DNA of 64,000 nt from Paraburkholderia sp. CNPSo 3274 (lineage in GTDB: Bacteria > Pseudomonadota > Gammaproteobacteria > Burkholderiales > Burkholderiaceae): the NCBI RefSeq assembly GCF_024206475.1, contig NZ_JAMBPR010000037.1, forward strand, positions 25,228 through 89,227. The letters are read 5' to 3'. The notes beneath the pieces were generated by a model that saw only the letters and a list, made by a program, of their open reading frames with translations, made no database searches and had not been told where the DNA came from. Each line of letters starts with the position of its first letter. Within the stretch, counting starts at the first letter, position 1. The position numbers and the translations under genes were made by a program. Below are positions 17,182 through 25,170 of the stretch, in pieces.

Positions 17182-19428
17182 ATGACGGATCAACCCAAAA
17201 AGATGAACGTAGTACAGCTCACGTTCATCGTCACCATGAACATGATGGGATCGGGCATCATCATGCTGCCCGCCAACATGGCGCAAGTCGGCGCGATTTC
17301 GCTGCTGTCGTGGCTTGTCACGGCAATTGGATCACTTGCCATTGCATGGGGCTTTGCCGAAGCCGGACTGTTAAATCAGCGTGCCGGTGGCATGGCCGCG
17401 TACGCCGAGGAGGCTTACGGCAAGGACGGTTATTTTCAGGTCTTCTTTCTCTACTTCCTGTCTATCGCCATTGCGAATGTAGCGGTTGCGAGCTCTGCGC
17501 TCGGCTATCTCGCCGCATTCTTCCCGGCGCTGACATCGTCCCCGCTCGCGGCCTGTCTTGGCGTGATCGGCCTTCTGTGGCTGACCACGCTGGCCAATTT
17601 CGGCGGCCCCAAAATAACGGGACGAATCGGCGCGGTCACGGTTTGGGGTGTGATCCTGCCCGTAGGCTGCATTTCGGTTGCAGGCTGGTTCTGGTTTCAC
17701 GGCAGTACTTTCGCGGCTGCCTGGAATCCGAAGGGGCTGCGCCTCGTGGAGGGGATGGGTTCGAGCGTCTCGCTCACGCTCTGGGCATTCCTCGGTATGG
17801 AATCGGCGGTACAGAACTCGTCGGCCGTCGAGAACCCCAGGCGCGATGTCCCGTTGGCCTGCATGTTCGGCACCTTGGGCGCGGCGGTTATCTACATTCT
17901 CTCCACGGCCGTGATCCAGGGGATCGTGCCGAATGCCGAACTCGCCAAATCGACAGGACCGTTCGGCCTCGCCTTTGCCAAAATGTTCAGTCCCGCTGTA
18001 GGCTCCGTCGTCATGGGCCTTGCCGCGATGGCATGCGTCGGCTCTCTGCTCGGCTGGCAGTTCACGCTGGCGCAAACAGCCAGGGACGCTTCCGATAGCC
18101 AGATGTTCCCCGCTGTTTTCGGCAAGACGAACCGCTCAGGCGCGCCTGTTGCAGGCATGGTGATCATGGGGATCGTGCAGTCGATGATGGCCTTGTCCAC
18201 GATTTCACCCAATCTGAGCGAACAATTCGCTGCGCTCGTCAACCTGGCCGTTGTCACCAATGTGATTCCGTATGTCATTTCGCTGTCGGCTCTATTCGTG
18301 ATGATGCGCAACGCCGGCACGCAGGTGGCGAAGTACCGTCTCAATGCGACGGTCGCGGTAGTGGCGCTGGCTTACTCGGTCTTTGCTATCTACGCTTCCG
18401 GCAAGGATGCCGTGATGGGCGGAATGCTGGTCATGGCGATCGGCTACGCGATATATGGCTTCGCCGTCAATCGCACCGGCTCACCGACCTCTGCGCCGCG
18501 GGCGGCTGCAAGTTCAGCTGCCGCGGCGATGGCCATCGGCATACTGGCGCTTTCCGCTTTCATGCCGCATCCGGTGCGCGCCCAGCAGCAGACGACAAGC
18601 GCGACGCTGCTGCGAATCGAGCAGTCGGGGACGATCCGCATGGGCTATCTCAGCGACGCGCGTCCGTATGCTTACAAGGACGCCAGTGGGCAAGTGACGG
18701 GCTACACAGTAGCGCTGTGCCAGAAGATTGTCGAACAGATCAGAAGCGAAACGGGGCTGACAACGCTCAAGCCCCAGTGGGTTCCGCTCTCGCCCGGCGA
18801 CAACACGCGCGCATTGCGAGAAAAGCGCGTCGATCTCGTATGCGGAGTACTCGATACACTCACGAACAGGCAGAGCATGTCGGTCTCCATTCCTGTCTAT
18901 CCAGGCGGAATCGGAGCGGTTCTGCGCGCCGATGCGCCGGCGGGACTGAGCGAGATTCTGTCTGGCGAGCACCCGTCTCACCCAATCTGGCGCGCGTCGC
19001 CCGCTCAACTGCTGTCCCGGCAGACGGTTTCGGTCATCGCCGATTCGCCCGCGCAGCGCTGGCTTGCCGGAAAGCTTGGTGATTTTCAGATTTCAGCAAC
19101 GGTTGCCCCCGTCACCTCTTTGCAAGCGGGTTTGCAGAAACTCATTGACTGCCGGTCGAACGTCTTCTTCGCAGACCGTGCCCTGCTCGTTGCAGCGACG
19201 CACGCCAGTCCCGCGGCGAACGATCTGGTCGTTCTCGACCGGCGGTTCACAAGCGTTTCCGTGGCGATCGGCATGGCACGCGGAGATAACGATCTGCGTC
19301 TGCTGGTAGACCGCACTCTGAGCCGCCTGTATGGGTCGCCGGCATTCGTGGCCTTGTACGAAAGGTCGTTTGGCAAACTCGATGCGGATTCGTCCGCGTT
19401 CTTTCGCTGGGCTGCGCTGCCGGAGTGA
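17182..19428 (+). CDS. PotE-like amino acid/polyamine permease fused to a periplasmic solute-binding domain
   Basis: 748 residues in one uninterrupted frame; AGGAGATTCACC precedes ATG 17182. Residues 1-435 are a 12-helix APC-superfamily carrier (IVTMNMMGSGIIMLPANMAQ is the substrate-binding first helix of the PotE putrescine/ornithine antiporter group). A hydrophobic Ala-rich segment (about 445-462) ending HPVRAQQ looks like a signal-anchor. Residues 470-748 are a family-3 solute-binding domain (SGTIRMGYLSDARPYAYKD, KRVDLVCGVLDTLTNRQ, FADRALLVAA). The extra thirteenth helix would put this domain in the periplasm, a tethered capture lobe on a secondary carrier. No FNR-type box was seen in front. 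The carrier substrate is inferred only. Confidence 0.88.
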   Translation: MTDQPKKMNVVQLTFIVTMNMMGSGIIMLPANMAQVGAISLLSWLVTAIGSLAIAWGFAEAGLLNQRAGGMAAYAEEAYGKDGYFQVFFLYFLSIAIANVAVASSALGYLAAFFPALTSSPLAACLGVIGLLWLTTLANFGGPKITGRIGAVTVWGVILPVGCISVAGWFWFHGSTFAAAWNPKGLRLVEGMGSSVSLTLWAFLGMESAVQNSSAVENPRRDVPLACMFGTLGAAVIYILSTAVIQGIVPNAELAKSTGPFGLAFAKMFSPAVGSVVMGLAAMACVGSLLGWQFTLAQTARDASDSQMFPAVFGKTNRSGAPVAGMVIMGIVQSMMALSTISPNLSEQFAALVNLAVVTNVIPYVISLSALFVMMRNAGTQVAKYRLNATVAVVALAYSVFAIYASGKDAVMGGMLVMAIGYAIYGFAVNRTGSPTSAPRAAASSAAAAMAIGILALSAFMPHPVRAQQQTTSATLLRIEQSGTIRMGYLSDARPYAYKDASGQVTGYTVALCQKIVEQIRSETGLTTLKPQWVPLSPGDNTRALREKRVDLVCGVLDTLTNRQSMSVSIPVYPGGIGAVLRADAPAGLSEILSGEHPSHPIWRASPAQLLSRQTVSVIADSPAQRWLAGKLGDFQISATVAPVTSLQAGLQKLIDCRSNVFFADRALLVAATHASPAANDLVVLDRRFTSVSVAIGMARGDNDLRLLVDRTLSRLYGSPAFVALYERSFGKLDADSSAFFRWAALPE

Positions 19429-19533
19429 GTCATTCGCAAGCCGAACAACTTCGCGCGAATCGCGCTTGCGGGCTAACCGCACGTGCCTGGGAACTGATTT
19501 TCGTACACGTTTTGCAGCGACTGGAGATCCACG

Positions 19534-20376
19534 ATGACCTACAAGACCGTGATGGTCCACCTCGATACGAGCAAAGGCGCCCATACGCGGCTCTCGTTCG
19601 CACTGAAGCTCGCCCGAAAATTCGATGCTCATCTGGACGGCGTGTTTTCCATGTTCGATCCGCATCCGCTGGGCTTCTACGCCATGACGGGCACAGCCGA
19701 CTTTTACAAAGCTCACAGCAAATTCCTCGCGCAAAAACGCAGTGAGGTAGAACGGTTGTTTCGCGCGGAACTGACGTGTGCGCAGGTGCCGGGCGTATGG
19801 ACCGCACCAGACGGCTATCCCGTCACCACGGTCATGCAGGGCAGCCGAACCGCAGACCTTGTGATCCTCGGGCAAGCCAGACCGCAGGACCCGGAGTCCT
19901 GTGTGGCGGACAATTTCCTGGAGACTATCCTGCTGGGTGCGGGCAGCCCCGTTCTATTGATACCGGAAACCGGCTCCTTCGAGGCGGTCGGAGAGCGCAT
20001 CCTGATCGCCTGGAATGGCGGCCGCGAGGCAGCTCGCGCCATTCGCGACGCGATTCCCCTTGTCGCGCGTGCGACACGTGTCACGGTCGCCGCCGTCGTC
20101 GCCACGGCGTTCAAGCCAGCGCCGACCGAAGCGTCGTGCGCTGACGTCGCAGCGATGCTCCAGCGACACGTTGCGCTCCCAGTGGACATCGCTCGCTTCG
20201 ATCGTCCGTTGGCGGTATCGACAGGCGACGCACTGCTCGAATTCGCGATCGATGGCGGATATGACCTGCTCGTCGCGGGTGCATATGGCCACGCCAGGTT
20301 TCATGACCTCGTCCTTGGCGGCGTCACGCGCACGATTCTTTCTTCGATGACATTGCCGGTGTTGATGTCTCATTGA
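19534..20376 (+). CDS. Tandem-domain universal stress protein
   Basis: 280 residues, two Usp folds joined near residue 150 (domain 1 MTYKTVMVHLDTSKGAHTRL ... GAGSPVLLIPETGSF; domain 2 AVGERILIAWNGGREAARAI ... YDLLVAGAYGHARFHDLVLGG). The YDLLV.GAYGHAR loop with following GG is the typical nucleotide-loop form of two-domain UspA proteins. GGAG lies 9 nt before the ATG. It is the intact paralogue of the amber-interrupted gene at 3527. It follows the PotE fusion by 105 bp with no visible box between, so it may share that transcript. Confidence 0.92.
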   Translation: MTYKTVMVHLDTSKGAHTRLSFALKLARKFDAHLDGVFSMFDPHPLGFYAMTGTADFYKAHSKFLAQKRSEVERLFRAELTCAQVPGVWTAPDGYPVTTVMQGSRTADLVILGQARPQDPESCVADNFLETILLGAGSPVLLIPETGSFEAVGERILIAWNGGREAARAIRDAIPLVARATRVTVAAVVATAFKPAPTEASCADVAAMLQRHVALPVDIARFDRPLAVSTGDALLEFAIDGGYDLLVAGAYGHARFHDLVLGGVTRTILSSMTLPVLMSH

Positions 20377-20399
20377 ACGACTGCGCGGATGCAGGTGCG

Positions 20400-20633
20400 T
20401 CACTTTCCCAGTGACGCCGGTTCCCTGTCGCTGTACTGCGTCGGGGTGCTCGTGCGCGGCTGCGGCAGAGCCAGCGACTCCGGCTCGTCGGCCTCCGATC
20501 TCACTACGAGGCGAACCAGATCGGCAAGCGAGCGAACTTCCATCTTCTCCATGACGCGCGCCCGGTGAATCTTGATGGTTTTCTCCGCTGCGCCCAGTTC
20601 GTCTGCAACGAGCTTGTTAGGGCGGCCTTTCAC
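20400..20633 (-). pseudogene. FixJ-type response regulator remnant (LuxR HTH only)
   Basis: The frame encodes KGRPNKLVADELGAAEKTIKIHRARVMEKMEVRSLADLVRLV, split here only by description: KGRPNKLVADEL, then GAAEKTIKIHRARV, then MEKMEVRSLADLVRLV. This is the helix-turn-helix of NarL/FixJ regulators, followed by a normal proline-rich tail. The receiver domain and linker are missing; immediately upstream the frame turns into unrelated RVRVGV and meets a stop. An FNR-type box (20766, TATCGT after 21 nt) still points at it. It probably was the partner of the kinase at 15421. Confidence 0.72.
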
Positions 20634-20765
20634 ACCAACGCGTACCCGTATGCAGGCCGCGTGCTCCGCTAGTCATTCTTACAGGCATCGTTGGGAGTGC
20701 CGCGAAAAGCTAGCTGCGCTCCTGGCGAGTCTGTGCAAACGATAAAGCCGGTAGTCGCCGCGTAG

Positions 20766-20779
20766 TTGACCCACGTCAA
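20766..20779 (-). promoter_or_regulatory. FNR/Anr-type box facing the response-regulator remnant
   Basis: TTGACCCACGTCAA. On the minus strand 21 nt then TATCGT. Its target gene is now a fragment, so the box may be a relic. Confidence 0.65.
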
Positions 20780-20835
20780 TCGGAGTCGAGCCAGCTAGCG
20801 CCCGCGACCCCGTCGTGAACGCGACCGCGAATGAA

Positions 20836-20849
20836 TTGATGCAGGTCAA
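20836..20849 (+). promoter_or_regulatory. FNR/Anr-type box for the small genes at 20947 and 21171
   Basis: TTGATGCAGGTCAA, 97 bp upstream of ATG 20947. The -10 at 21 nt is poor (GTCGAA; TCGAAT one base later). With the box at 20766 it fills the 313-bp divergent gap 20634..20946. Confidence 0.65.
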
Positions 20850-20946
20850 GTGCTCCAAAGCACCCCGGCGGTCGAATGACATCAACCGCCGAAGCGCCCG
20901 AAGCCGAAGGGACTGTGTGCGCACCGGCATGCACGGAGAAGTCACC

Positions 20947-21132
20947 ATGAAACGCGGATGGGTCGATCGCGACAGGCGCCTGCTCACCCTGCGCGGTCCT
21001 ACACGCTCGGTGGTATTGCGGGCGTCGTCGGACAGTCTGCTCGACGGGCTCCAGGCAGGCGATAGCGTGTGTGTCGATTACGTCGAGGCAACCGCCGTGC
21101 AGATTCAGCACAACGGCGAGCCGTTGCGCTGA
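20947..21132 (+). CDS. Small beta-rich protein (61 aa)
   Basis: CGGAGAAG lies 5 nt before ATG 20947. The 61-residue product (GWVDRDRRLLTLRGPTRSVV, then LQAGDSVCVDYVEATAVQIQ) has the repeated strand pattern of a small beta-barrel: a value-setting first strand, RRLLTL, then a G-D-x-V-x-V-x-Y strand as in periplasmic or nucleic-acid-binding barrel proteins. There is no signal peptide. It is first of a probable two-gene unit behind the box at 20836. Function not assigned. Confidence 0.65.
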   Translation: MKRGWVDRDRRLLTLRGPTRSVVLRASSDSLLDGLQAGDSVCVDYVEATAVQIQHNGEPLR

Positions 21133-21170
21133 ACCCTTATTCCCTGCACTCCCGAACAGCGAGATCCCTC

Positions 21171-21770
21171 ATGACAGGCAAGTCTCTCGTATTCCACCAG
21201 TCCTTCGAACGACGCGCCCTGCTGCTTCACCTCGGACGCACGCTGCAATTGCTGGCCCGCATTCTCGAAGCGCGCCATACAGCCGAGACCGTCGGGGAAC
21301 TGATCGCGCTGCATCCGATACTCGAAGACGAGGTGCTGCTCGGGCATGTTTTGCCTTCCATGAGCGTGGAAGAATTCATTGTGCGCACGCAGCGGACATT
21401 CTGCGGCTGGCCACAGGCGTTACTCGACGAGAAGCTCGACCACGACGCATTCGACGCGTCAGTACGCGACCGTTTGTTCGCGCTGAATCTGCGCGGCTGG
21501 CATGCCTATGCCGCCAGCCTGCGCTCCGAGGTCGCCTGGTTCGGCCTGGAAACAGCACGGGCGAACCGGCCGCGCACGCACCATCGCAGCAACGACCGTG
21601 TAATCGCGCCCGCGCCAATACGCGCAGATGTGGCTGGCGCGAGCGCCGCTGCTGCGCCGGCTCGCGACATCGAGCGGGACAAGGACGAACTCGGACCGGA
21701 CTTCGGAGAGTGTCGAAGGGCTCTCGCCACCACACGGGGCCGGACGCTCAAACGAGCAGTTCCTGCCTGA
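21171..21770 (+). CDS. Hypothetical protein (199 aa)
   Basis: ATG 21171 opens MTGKSLVFHQSFERRALLLHLG. The first 125 residues are predicted helical (LQLLARILEARHTAETVGEL, ILEDEVLLGHVLPSMSVEEF, LLDEKLDHDAFDASVRDRLF) with a leucine-rich pattern; residues 125-199 are disordered and rich in Ala, Arg and Asp. No signal peptide or membrane segment. I do not recognise the family. The start is 38 bp after the barrel-like gene and the ribosome site (GAGATC) is weak, so co-translation with that gene is likely. Confidence 0.6.
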   Translation: MTGKSLVFHQSFERRALLLHLGRTLQLLARILEARHTAETVGELIALHPILEDEVLLGHVLPSMSVEEFIVRTQRTFCGWPQALLDEKLDHDAFDASVRDRLFALNLRGWHAYAASLRSEVAWFGLETARANRPRTHHRSNDRVIAPAPIRADVAGASAAAAPARDIERDKDELGPDFGECRRALATTRGRTLKRAVPA

Positions 21771-21843
21771 TTGCGAATAGGCGCTTACGCGTCGAGGTCT
21801 GCTCGCAACAATCCACTCAGAAAAACGCCCGAAGTCATCGAGG

Positions 21844-22557
21844 TCAGGCAGCGCCGTCTTCTGGCGAAGCGGCTCGCGCACCGTCGCTATCGCCTCGCAT
21901 GGCCTTTCGTTGCCAGTCCTGCGCGTCGGCGAGGCAAGTTTGCACCTCTTCATCGCTCGTCTGCGTGAAGTCGGCATAAAACTGCCCGATACCCATGAAC
22001 CAGTCCGGCTGCATTACGTAGACGAAGTCGTCCGCGACCGAGTCGAAGCGGGCTTCGACTCCGGCTGGGCACACGGGCACCGCAACGACGATCTGCCTCG
22101 GGTGCCGTGTGCGCAGCGCGTTGAGGGCAGCGTGCATTGTCGATCCCGTCGCCATGCCGTCATCCACGACAATGACGGTTTTGCCCTCGACGGCAGCAGG
22201 CGGCAGCTGGCCTCTGTAGGCCAACTCGCGACGACGAAGCTCGACGCGTTCGCGCGCGATGGCATCCAAAACCTGCTCCCCGCTCACATGGAGCGCGCGC
22301 AACACCGAATCGTTGAGGTAGATCGCCTCGCCGGTCGCTATGGCCCCCATGGCAAGCTCGGGGTTATGCGGCGCGCCGAGCTTGCGCACGAGAAGCACAT
22401 CGAGTGGGCAGCGCATGGCCCTCGCCACCTCACAGCCGACCGGCACACCGCCGCGCGGCAGCGCCAACACCACCACATCGGTGCGCCCAGCATAACGATC
22501 CAATGCCGCCGCGAGCTGCTTGCCGGCGTCAGCACGATTGCGGAATATGTCACTCAT
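21844..22557 (-). CDS. Phosphoribosyltransferase-fold protein
   Basis: 237 residues. The PRPP-binding motif is VIVVDDGMATGSTMHAAL (near 127-144), and the N-terminal part has VVVLALPRGGVPVGCEVA and DVLLVRKLGAPHNPELAMG, which define the stand-alone PRT family often paired with a dienelactone-hydrolase-like protein. The nucleotide-salvage substrate is unknown. The C-terminal 30 residues are variable. The ATG overlaps the stop of the upstream hydrolase (ATGA), so the pair is translationally coupled. The FNR-type box at 23391 (GATGAT after 21 nt) probably drives both. Confidence 0.9.
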   Translation of the reverse strand: MSDIFRNRADAGKQLAAALDRYAGRTDVVVLALPRGGVPVGCEVARAMRCPLDVLLVRKLGAPHNPELAMGAIATGEAIYLNDSVLRALHVSGEQVLDAIARERVELRRRELAYRGQLPPAAVEGKTVIVVDDGMATGSTMHAALNALRTRHPRQIVVAVPVCPAGVEARFDSVADDFVYVMQPDWFMGIGQFYADFTQTSDEEVQTCLADAQDWQRKAMRGDSDGARAASPEDGAA

Positions 22558-23244
22558 GGTCGATGTCCTGTATGCGATGCGTCGCCGGTCCTGGCGATGC
22601 CGGAAATCAGCCAGTGTCCAAACCAGCCAGCGGCAAGGCGCGTCACTTCCTCGAGCGTGCCGGGCTCCTCGAAGAGATGGGTCGCGCCGGCCACGATCGC
22701 CATGCTGTGCTCGCAGAACAGTTGCGCGGCGGCCGTCTGATTCAGTCGGATGACCTCCGTGTCGAGTTCGCCGACGATCAGCAGCGTCGGCGCAGAGACC
22801 GAGCCGAGCGCAGTCCTCGCGAGGTCAGGCCGCCCGCCCCTCGACACGATGGCGCCCACGGTGTTCGTCTGAGCCGCCGCGACGAGCGCGGCCGCGGCAC
22901 CCGTACTCGCTCCGAAGAGCCCAACCGGCAGCGTCGCGACGTCGGCCCATTGCCGCAGCCAGACAAGCGTCGCGCCTAACCGGCGCGCCAGCATCGCAAT
23001 ATTGAAGCGGTACGTGGCGTCGACGTCGTCGTGCCGTTGCTCGTCCTGCGTCAGCAGATCGAACAGCAGGGTCGCAAATCCCTCGCGCTGCAAACCAGCG
23101 GCCACCTGTCGGTTTCGCGGGCTGAAGCGGCTGCTGCCGGTTCCGTGCACGAACACCACCGTCGCCGCGCGCATCACCGGGAATCTCGAGGATCCCATCA
23201 AGCTTCACGTAATCGACAGGAATCTCCACCTGAAGGGTTTGCAT
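22554..23244 (-). pseudogene. Dienelactone-hydrolase-like alpha/beta hydrolase with a frameshift
   Basis: ATG 23244 with GGGAGGG 4 nt upstream starts MQTLQVEIPVDYVKLDGILE, the expected N-terminus of this family, but the frame then leaves homology at IPGDARGDGG. The other frame continues AATVVFVHGTGSSRFSPRNR, GLFGASTGAAAAL (nucleophile elbow GxSxG), VGELDTEVI and GATHLFEEPG (catalytic His) to the stop at 22554. The shift lies in a GCGCGCGG run near 23170. An in-frame ATG at 23174 (MRAATVVF) could give a product lacking the first two strands. Either a true +1 frameshift or a sequencing error; all catalytic parts are otherwise present. Confidence 0.7.
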
Positions 23245-23390
23245 CTTTCCCTCCCGGGAACGTAACCGCGCGCCGGCACGGGGTGCCGGGCACGATAGCG
23301 GTCCGCATGCTCCATGCCATGTCCGCTCTCTACATCGCGCACGAGGCGACACCCCTTGCCTGGATCATCGTGCCTGCCCCGCTCCGCCCA

Positions 23391-23404
23391 TTGACCTCGA
23401 TCAA
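23391..23404 (-). promoter_or_regulatory. FNR/Anr-type box for the hydrolase/PRT pair
   Basis: TTGACCTCGATCAA. On the minus strand 21 nt then GATGAT. It lies in the 301-bp divergent gap 23245..23545, 147 bp from ATG 23244. Confidence 0.72.
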
Positions 23405-23436
23405 TCCCCTGCCTTGCTCCGCTTAGAGACCACACG

Positions 23437-23450
23437 CTGACCTGGATCAA
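23437..23450 (+). promoter_or_regulatory. FNR/Anr-type half-degenerate box upstream of polX remnant and phaZ
   Basis: CTGACCTGGATCAA, one mismatch in the first half. CATGCT starts 21 nt after it. Now that polX is a stub, the first intact gene downstream is phaZ at 23707. Confidence 0.55.
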
Positions 23451-23545
23451 CGCTCTGGCGATGCCGCCGTCCATGCTGTGATCAAGCCCCCCTGGGCACT
23501 TACGCGCTCAGCCATGCCACGTTTTCAGCGCAACGAGGGGATCCC

Positions 23546-23640
23546 ATGCTCATTCACAATGCCGATGTTGCCGCGGTTTTCAGCGAGATTGCCGACCTGC
23601 TCGACATTCAGGGCGGCTGCGCCCGCTGCTTGCGCGTACG
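23546..23640 (+). pseudogene. DNA polymerase X (PolX) N-terminal remnant
   Basis: ATG 23546, with a GAGGGG ribosome site, reads MLIHNADVAAVFSEIADLLD then IQGG, the characteristic first 25 residues of bacterial PolX (DNA polymerase/3'-5' exonuclease), followed by a garbled LRVRCARLL that resembles the next FRVRAYRNAAR motif. The remaining 540 or so residues of the family are absent; phaZ starts 66 bp further on. A deletion removed the gene body and left its promoter region in front of phaZ. Confidence 0.55.
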
Positions 23641-23706
23641 ATGCGCTCGTCTGCTCACGAAATCTCGGAAAGTCGGTAATTGGGATCAGATGGTCTGAGG
23701 TCAACA

Positions 23707-24972
23707 ATGTGGTATGCCCTTGTCGAACAACAGCGCCAATGGATGCGCGCATGGCGCGCGGCGGCGCAGTACGCGCGCCATGCATGTGATGCGTGGCCCG
23801 CACCGCCGCTGGCGCATGCCGCCTCGTCCTGCTATGCGGATCTGTTCGAGCCCCTGCTCGGCCTCACGGAGGAGCCGCCGCCGTTTGCGATCCGTTCCAT
23901 CGCGCTCGATGGGAGGCATTGCGAAGTTGACGAACGTATCGTCGCGCATACTCCGTTCTGCGACTTGCGGTGCGTTGCACGCGCACGCGCCGAGCGCGCC
24001 GTTCTGCTGTGCACACCGCTGGCCGGCCACGCGGCCGTCATGATGCGGGAGACCGTTGAGGCGCTGCTCGCCGACGGCGACGTCTATATCACCGACTGGA
24101 TCAACGCGCGCGACGTACCGCTCGCAGCGGGCCGCTTCGGCCTCGATGAGTATGTCGCGATGCTGGACGCCTTCATCGACAGGCTTGCGCGGGACAAGCG
24201 GCCGCTGCACGTCATCGCCGTCTGCCAGTCCACGTTTCCTGCGCTCGGGGCGCTGGCGCTGCGCGCGCAGCGCGGCTGCGCTCCGCCCACGAGCATCACA
24301 CTGATTGGCGGCCCGCTCGACGCACGCATCAATCCGAGCACGCTCGGTCTCGCGGCCGCATCGCATTCGCCTGACTGGTGCGAGCGCCACCTGATCGACA
24401 TCGTTCCAGCCGGGTTTGCCGGGCAAGGCCGGTACGTGTTCCCGACCTACCTGCAGCAGGCCGAGATTGCGATCGTTTATCCGCATCGCTATGTGGCGCT
24501 GGTAGACCACTACACAAAGGCAACCTCGCGCGGCGATACTAGCGCGCTTGCCGATGCGCGCCGCGCGTTGAAAGAGTACACCGCGCTGCTCGACATGCCG
24601 GCTGAATATTTTCTCGATACCGTGGATATCGTATTCCATCGCGCAATGCTGGCGCAACGCGCATGGCGTGTAAGCGGTACGCTCGTCGAGCCCTCGGCGC
24701 TGCGCTACGTCGAGTTGCTGACCGTCGAGGGCACGCGCGATGCCGTCACCGGCGCCGGACAAACGCATGCGGCCCTGAACATGTGCAGTGGCATTGCGGC
24801 AGCAGCGCGGCAGCAGCTCGATGTCGAGGGTTGCGATCATTACGGGCTGTTTACCGGCGAATGCTGGCGCGACGAAGTGCATCCGGCGCTGCAAGCAGCG
24901 TTCATCCGCGCAGAAGCGGCCCGGATGCGGCGGTGCACGACGCCGCGCCGGTCGGGGGTCGTGCCGGGGTGA
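23707..24972 (+). CDS. phaZ: Intracellular poly(3-hydroxybutyrate) depolymerase
   Basis: 421 residues, close to the 419 of the Cupriavidus PhaZ1 group. The enzyme hydrolyses native PHB granules in the cytoplasm. The catalytic Cys is in HVIAVCQSTFPAL (VCQ box), Asp in TVEGTRDAVTGAGQT and His in GCDHYGLFTG. Family landmarks VYITDWINARDVPL, GGPLDARINPS and PAEYFLDTV are present. GAGGTC lies 5 nt before ATG 23707. With phaC (11029) and the phasin (38147) the island encodes a full build-and-use cycle for PHB. The gene stands alone on the plus strand behind the remnant of polX. Confidence 0.93.
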   Translation: MWYALVEQQRQWMRAWRAAAQYARHACDAWPAPPLAHAASSCYADLFEPLLGLTEEPPPFAIRSIALDGRHCEVDERIVAHTPFCDLRCVARARAERAVLLCTPLAGHAAVMMRETVEALLADGDVYITDWINARDVPLAAGRFGLDEYVAMLDAFIDRLARDKRPLHVIAVCQSTFPALGALALRAQRGCAPPTSITLIGGPLDARINPSTLGLAAASHSPDWCERHLIDIVPAGFAGQGRYVFPTYLQQAEIAIVYPHRYVALVDHYTKATSRGDTSALADARRALKEYTALLDMPAEYFLDTVDIVFHRAMLAQRAWRVSGTLVEPSALRYVELLTVEGTRDAVTGAGQTHAALNMCSGIAAAARQQLDVEGCDHYGLFTGECWRDEVHPALQAAFIRAEAARMRRCTTPRRSGVVPG

Positions 24973-25135
24973 GATCGCCGTGGTGCACGGCCCGACAGGC
25001 GGGCGCGGCCAGATCAGTCTGAACGAAAGCGAACAGATCACTGGCGCCCAAGCCACACACGTACGTCGCGTGGCGCAGTTGATGCAGCGCGAACAGGCCG
25101 CCCGCGTCGCCGTTGCATACGTCGAAGGATTGCAT
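24902..25135 (-). pseudogene. DHH-phosphoesterase-like N-terminal remnant
   Basis: ATG 25135 with GGGGAGCG upstream reads MQSFDVCNGDAGGLFALHQL, close to the FDVFNGDADG(I/L)CALHQLRL start of a DHH-like family often found in these stress clusters. Two consensus positions (Asp, Cys) are altered, and after 25 residues homology is lost. The frame stays open to 24902 and overlaps the 3' end of phaZ on the other strand, which suggests that the gene body was deleted when the phaZ end was joined. Short match, moderate certainty. Confidence 0.45.
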
Positions 25136-25170
25136 CGCGCTCCCCGCATGCTTGTGCGCGTTAGCGTGCG

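Noticed and set aside
22404..22979. 191-codon plus-strand frame
   Set aside because: Shadow of the phosphoribosyltransferase and hydrolase genes.
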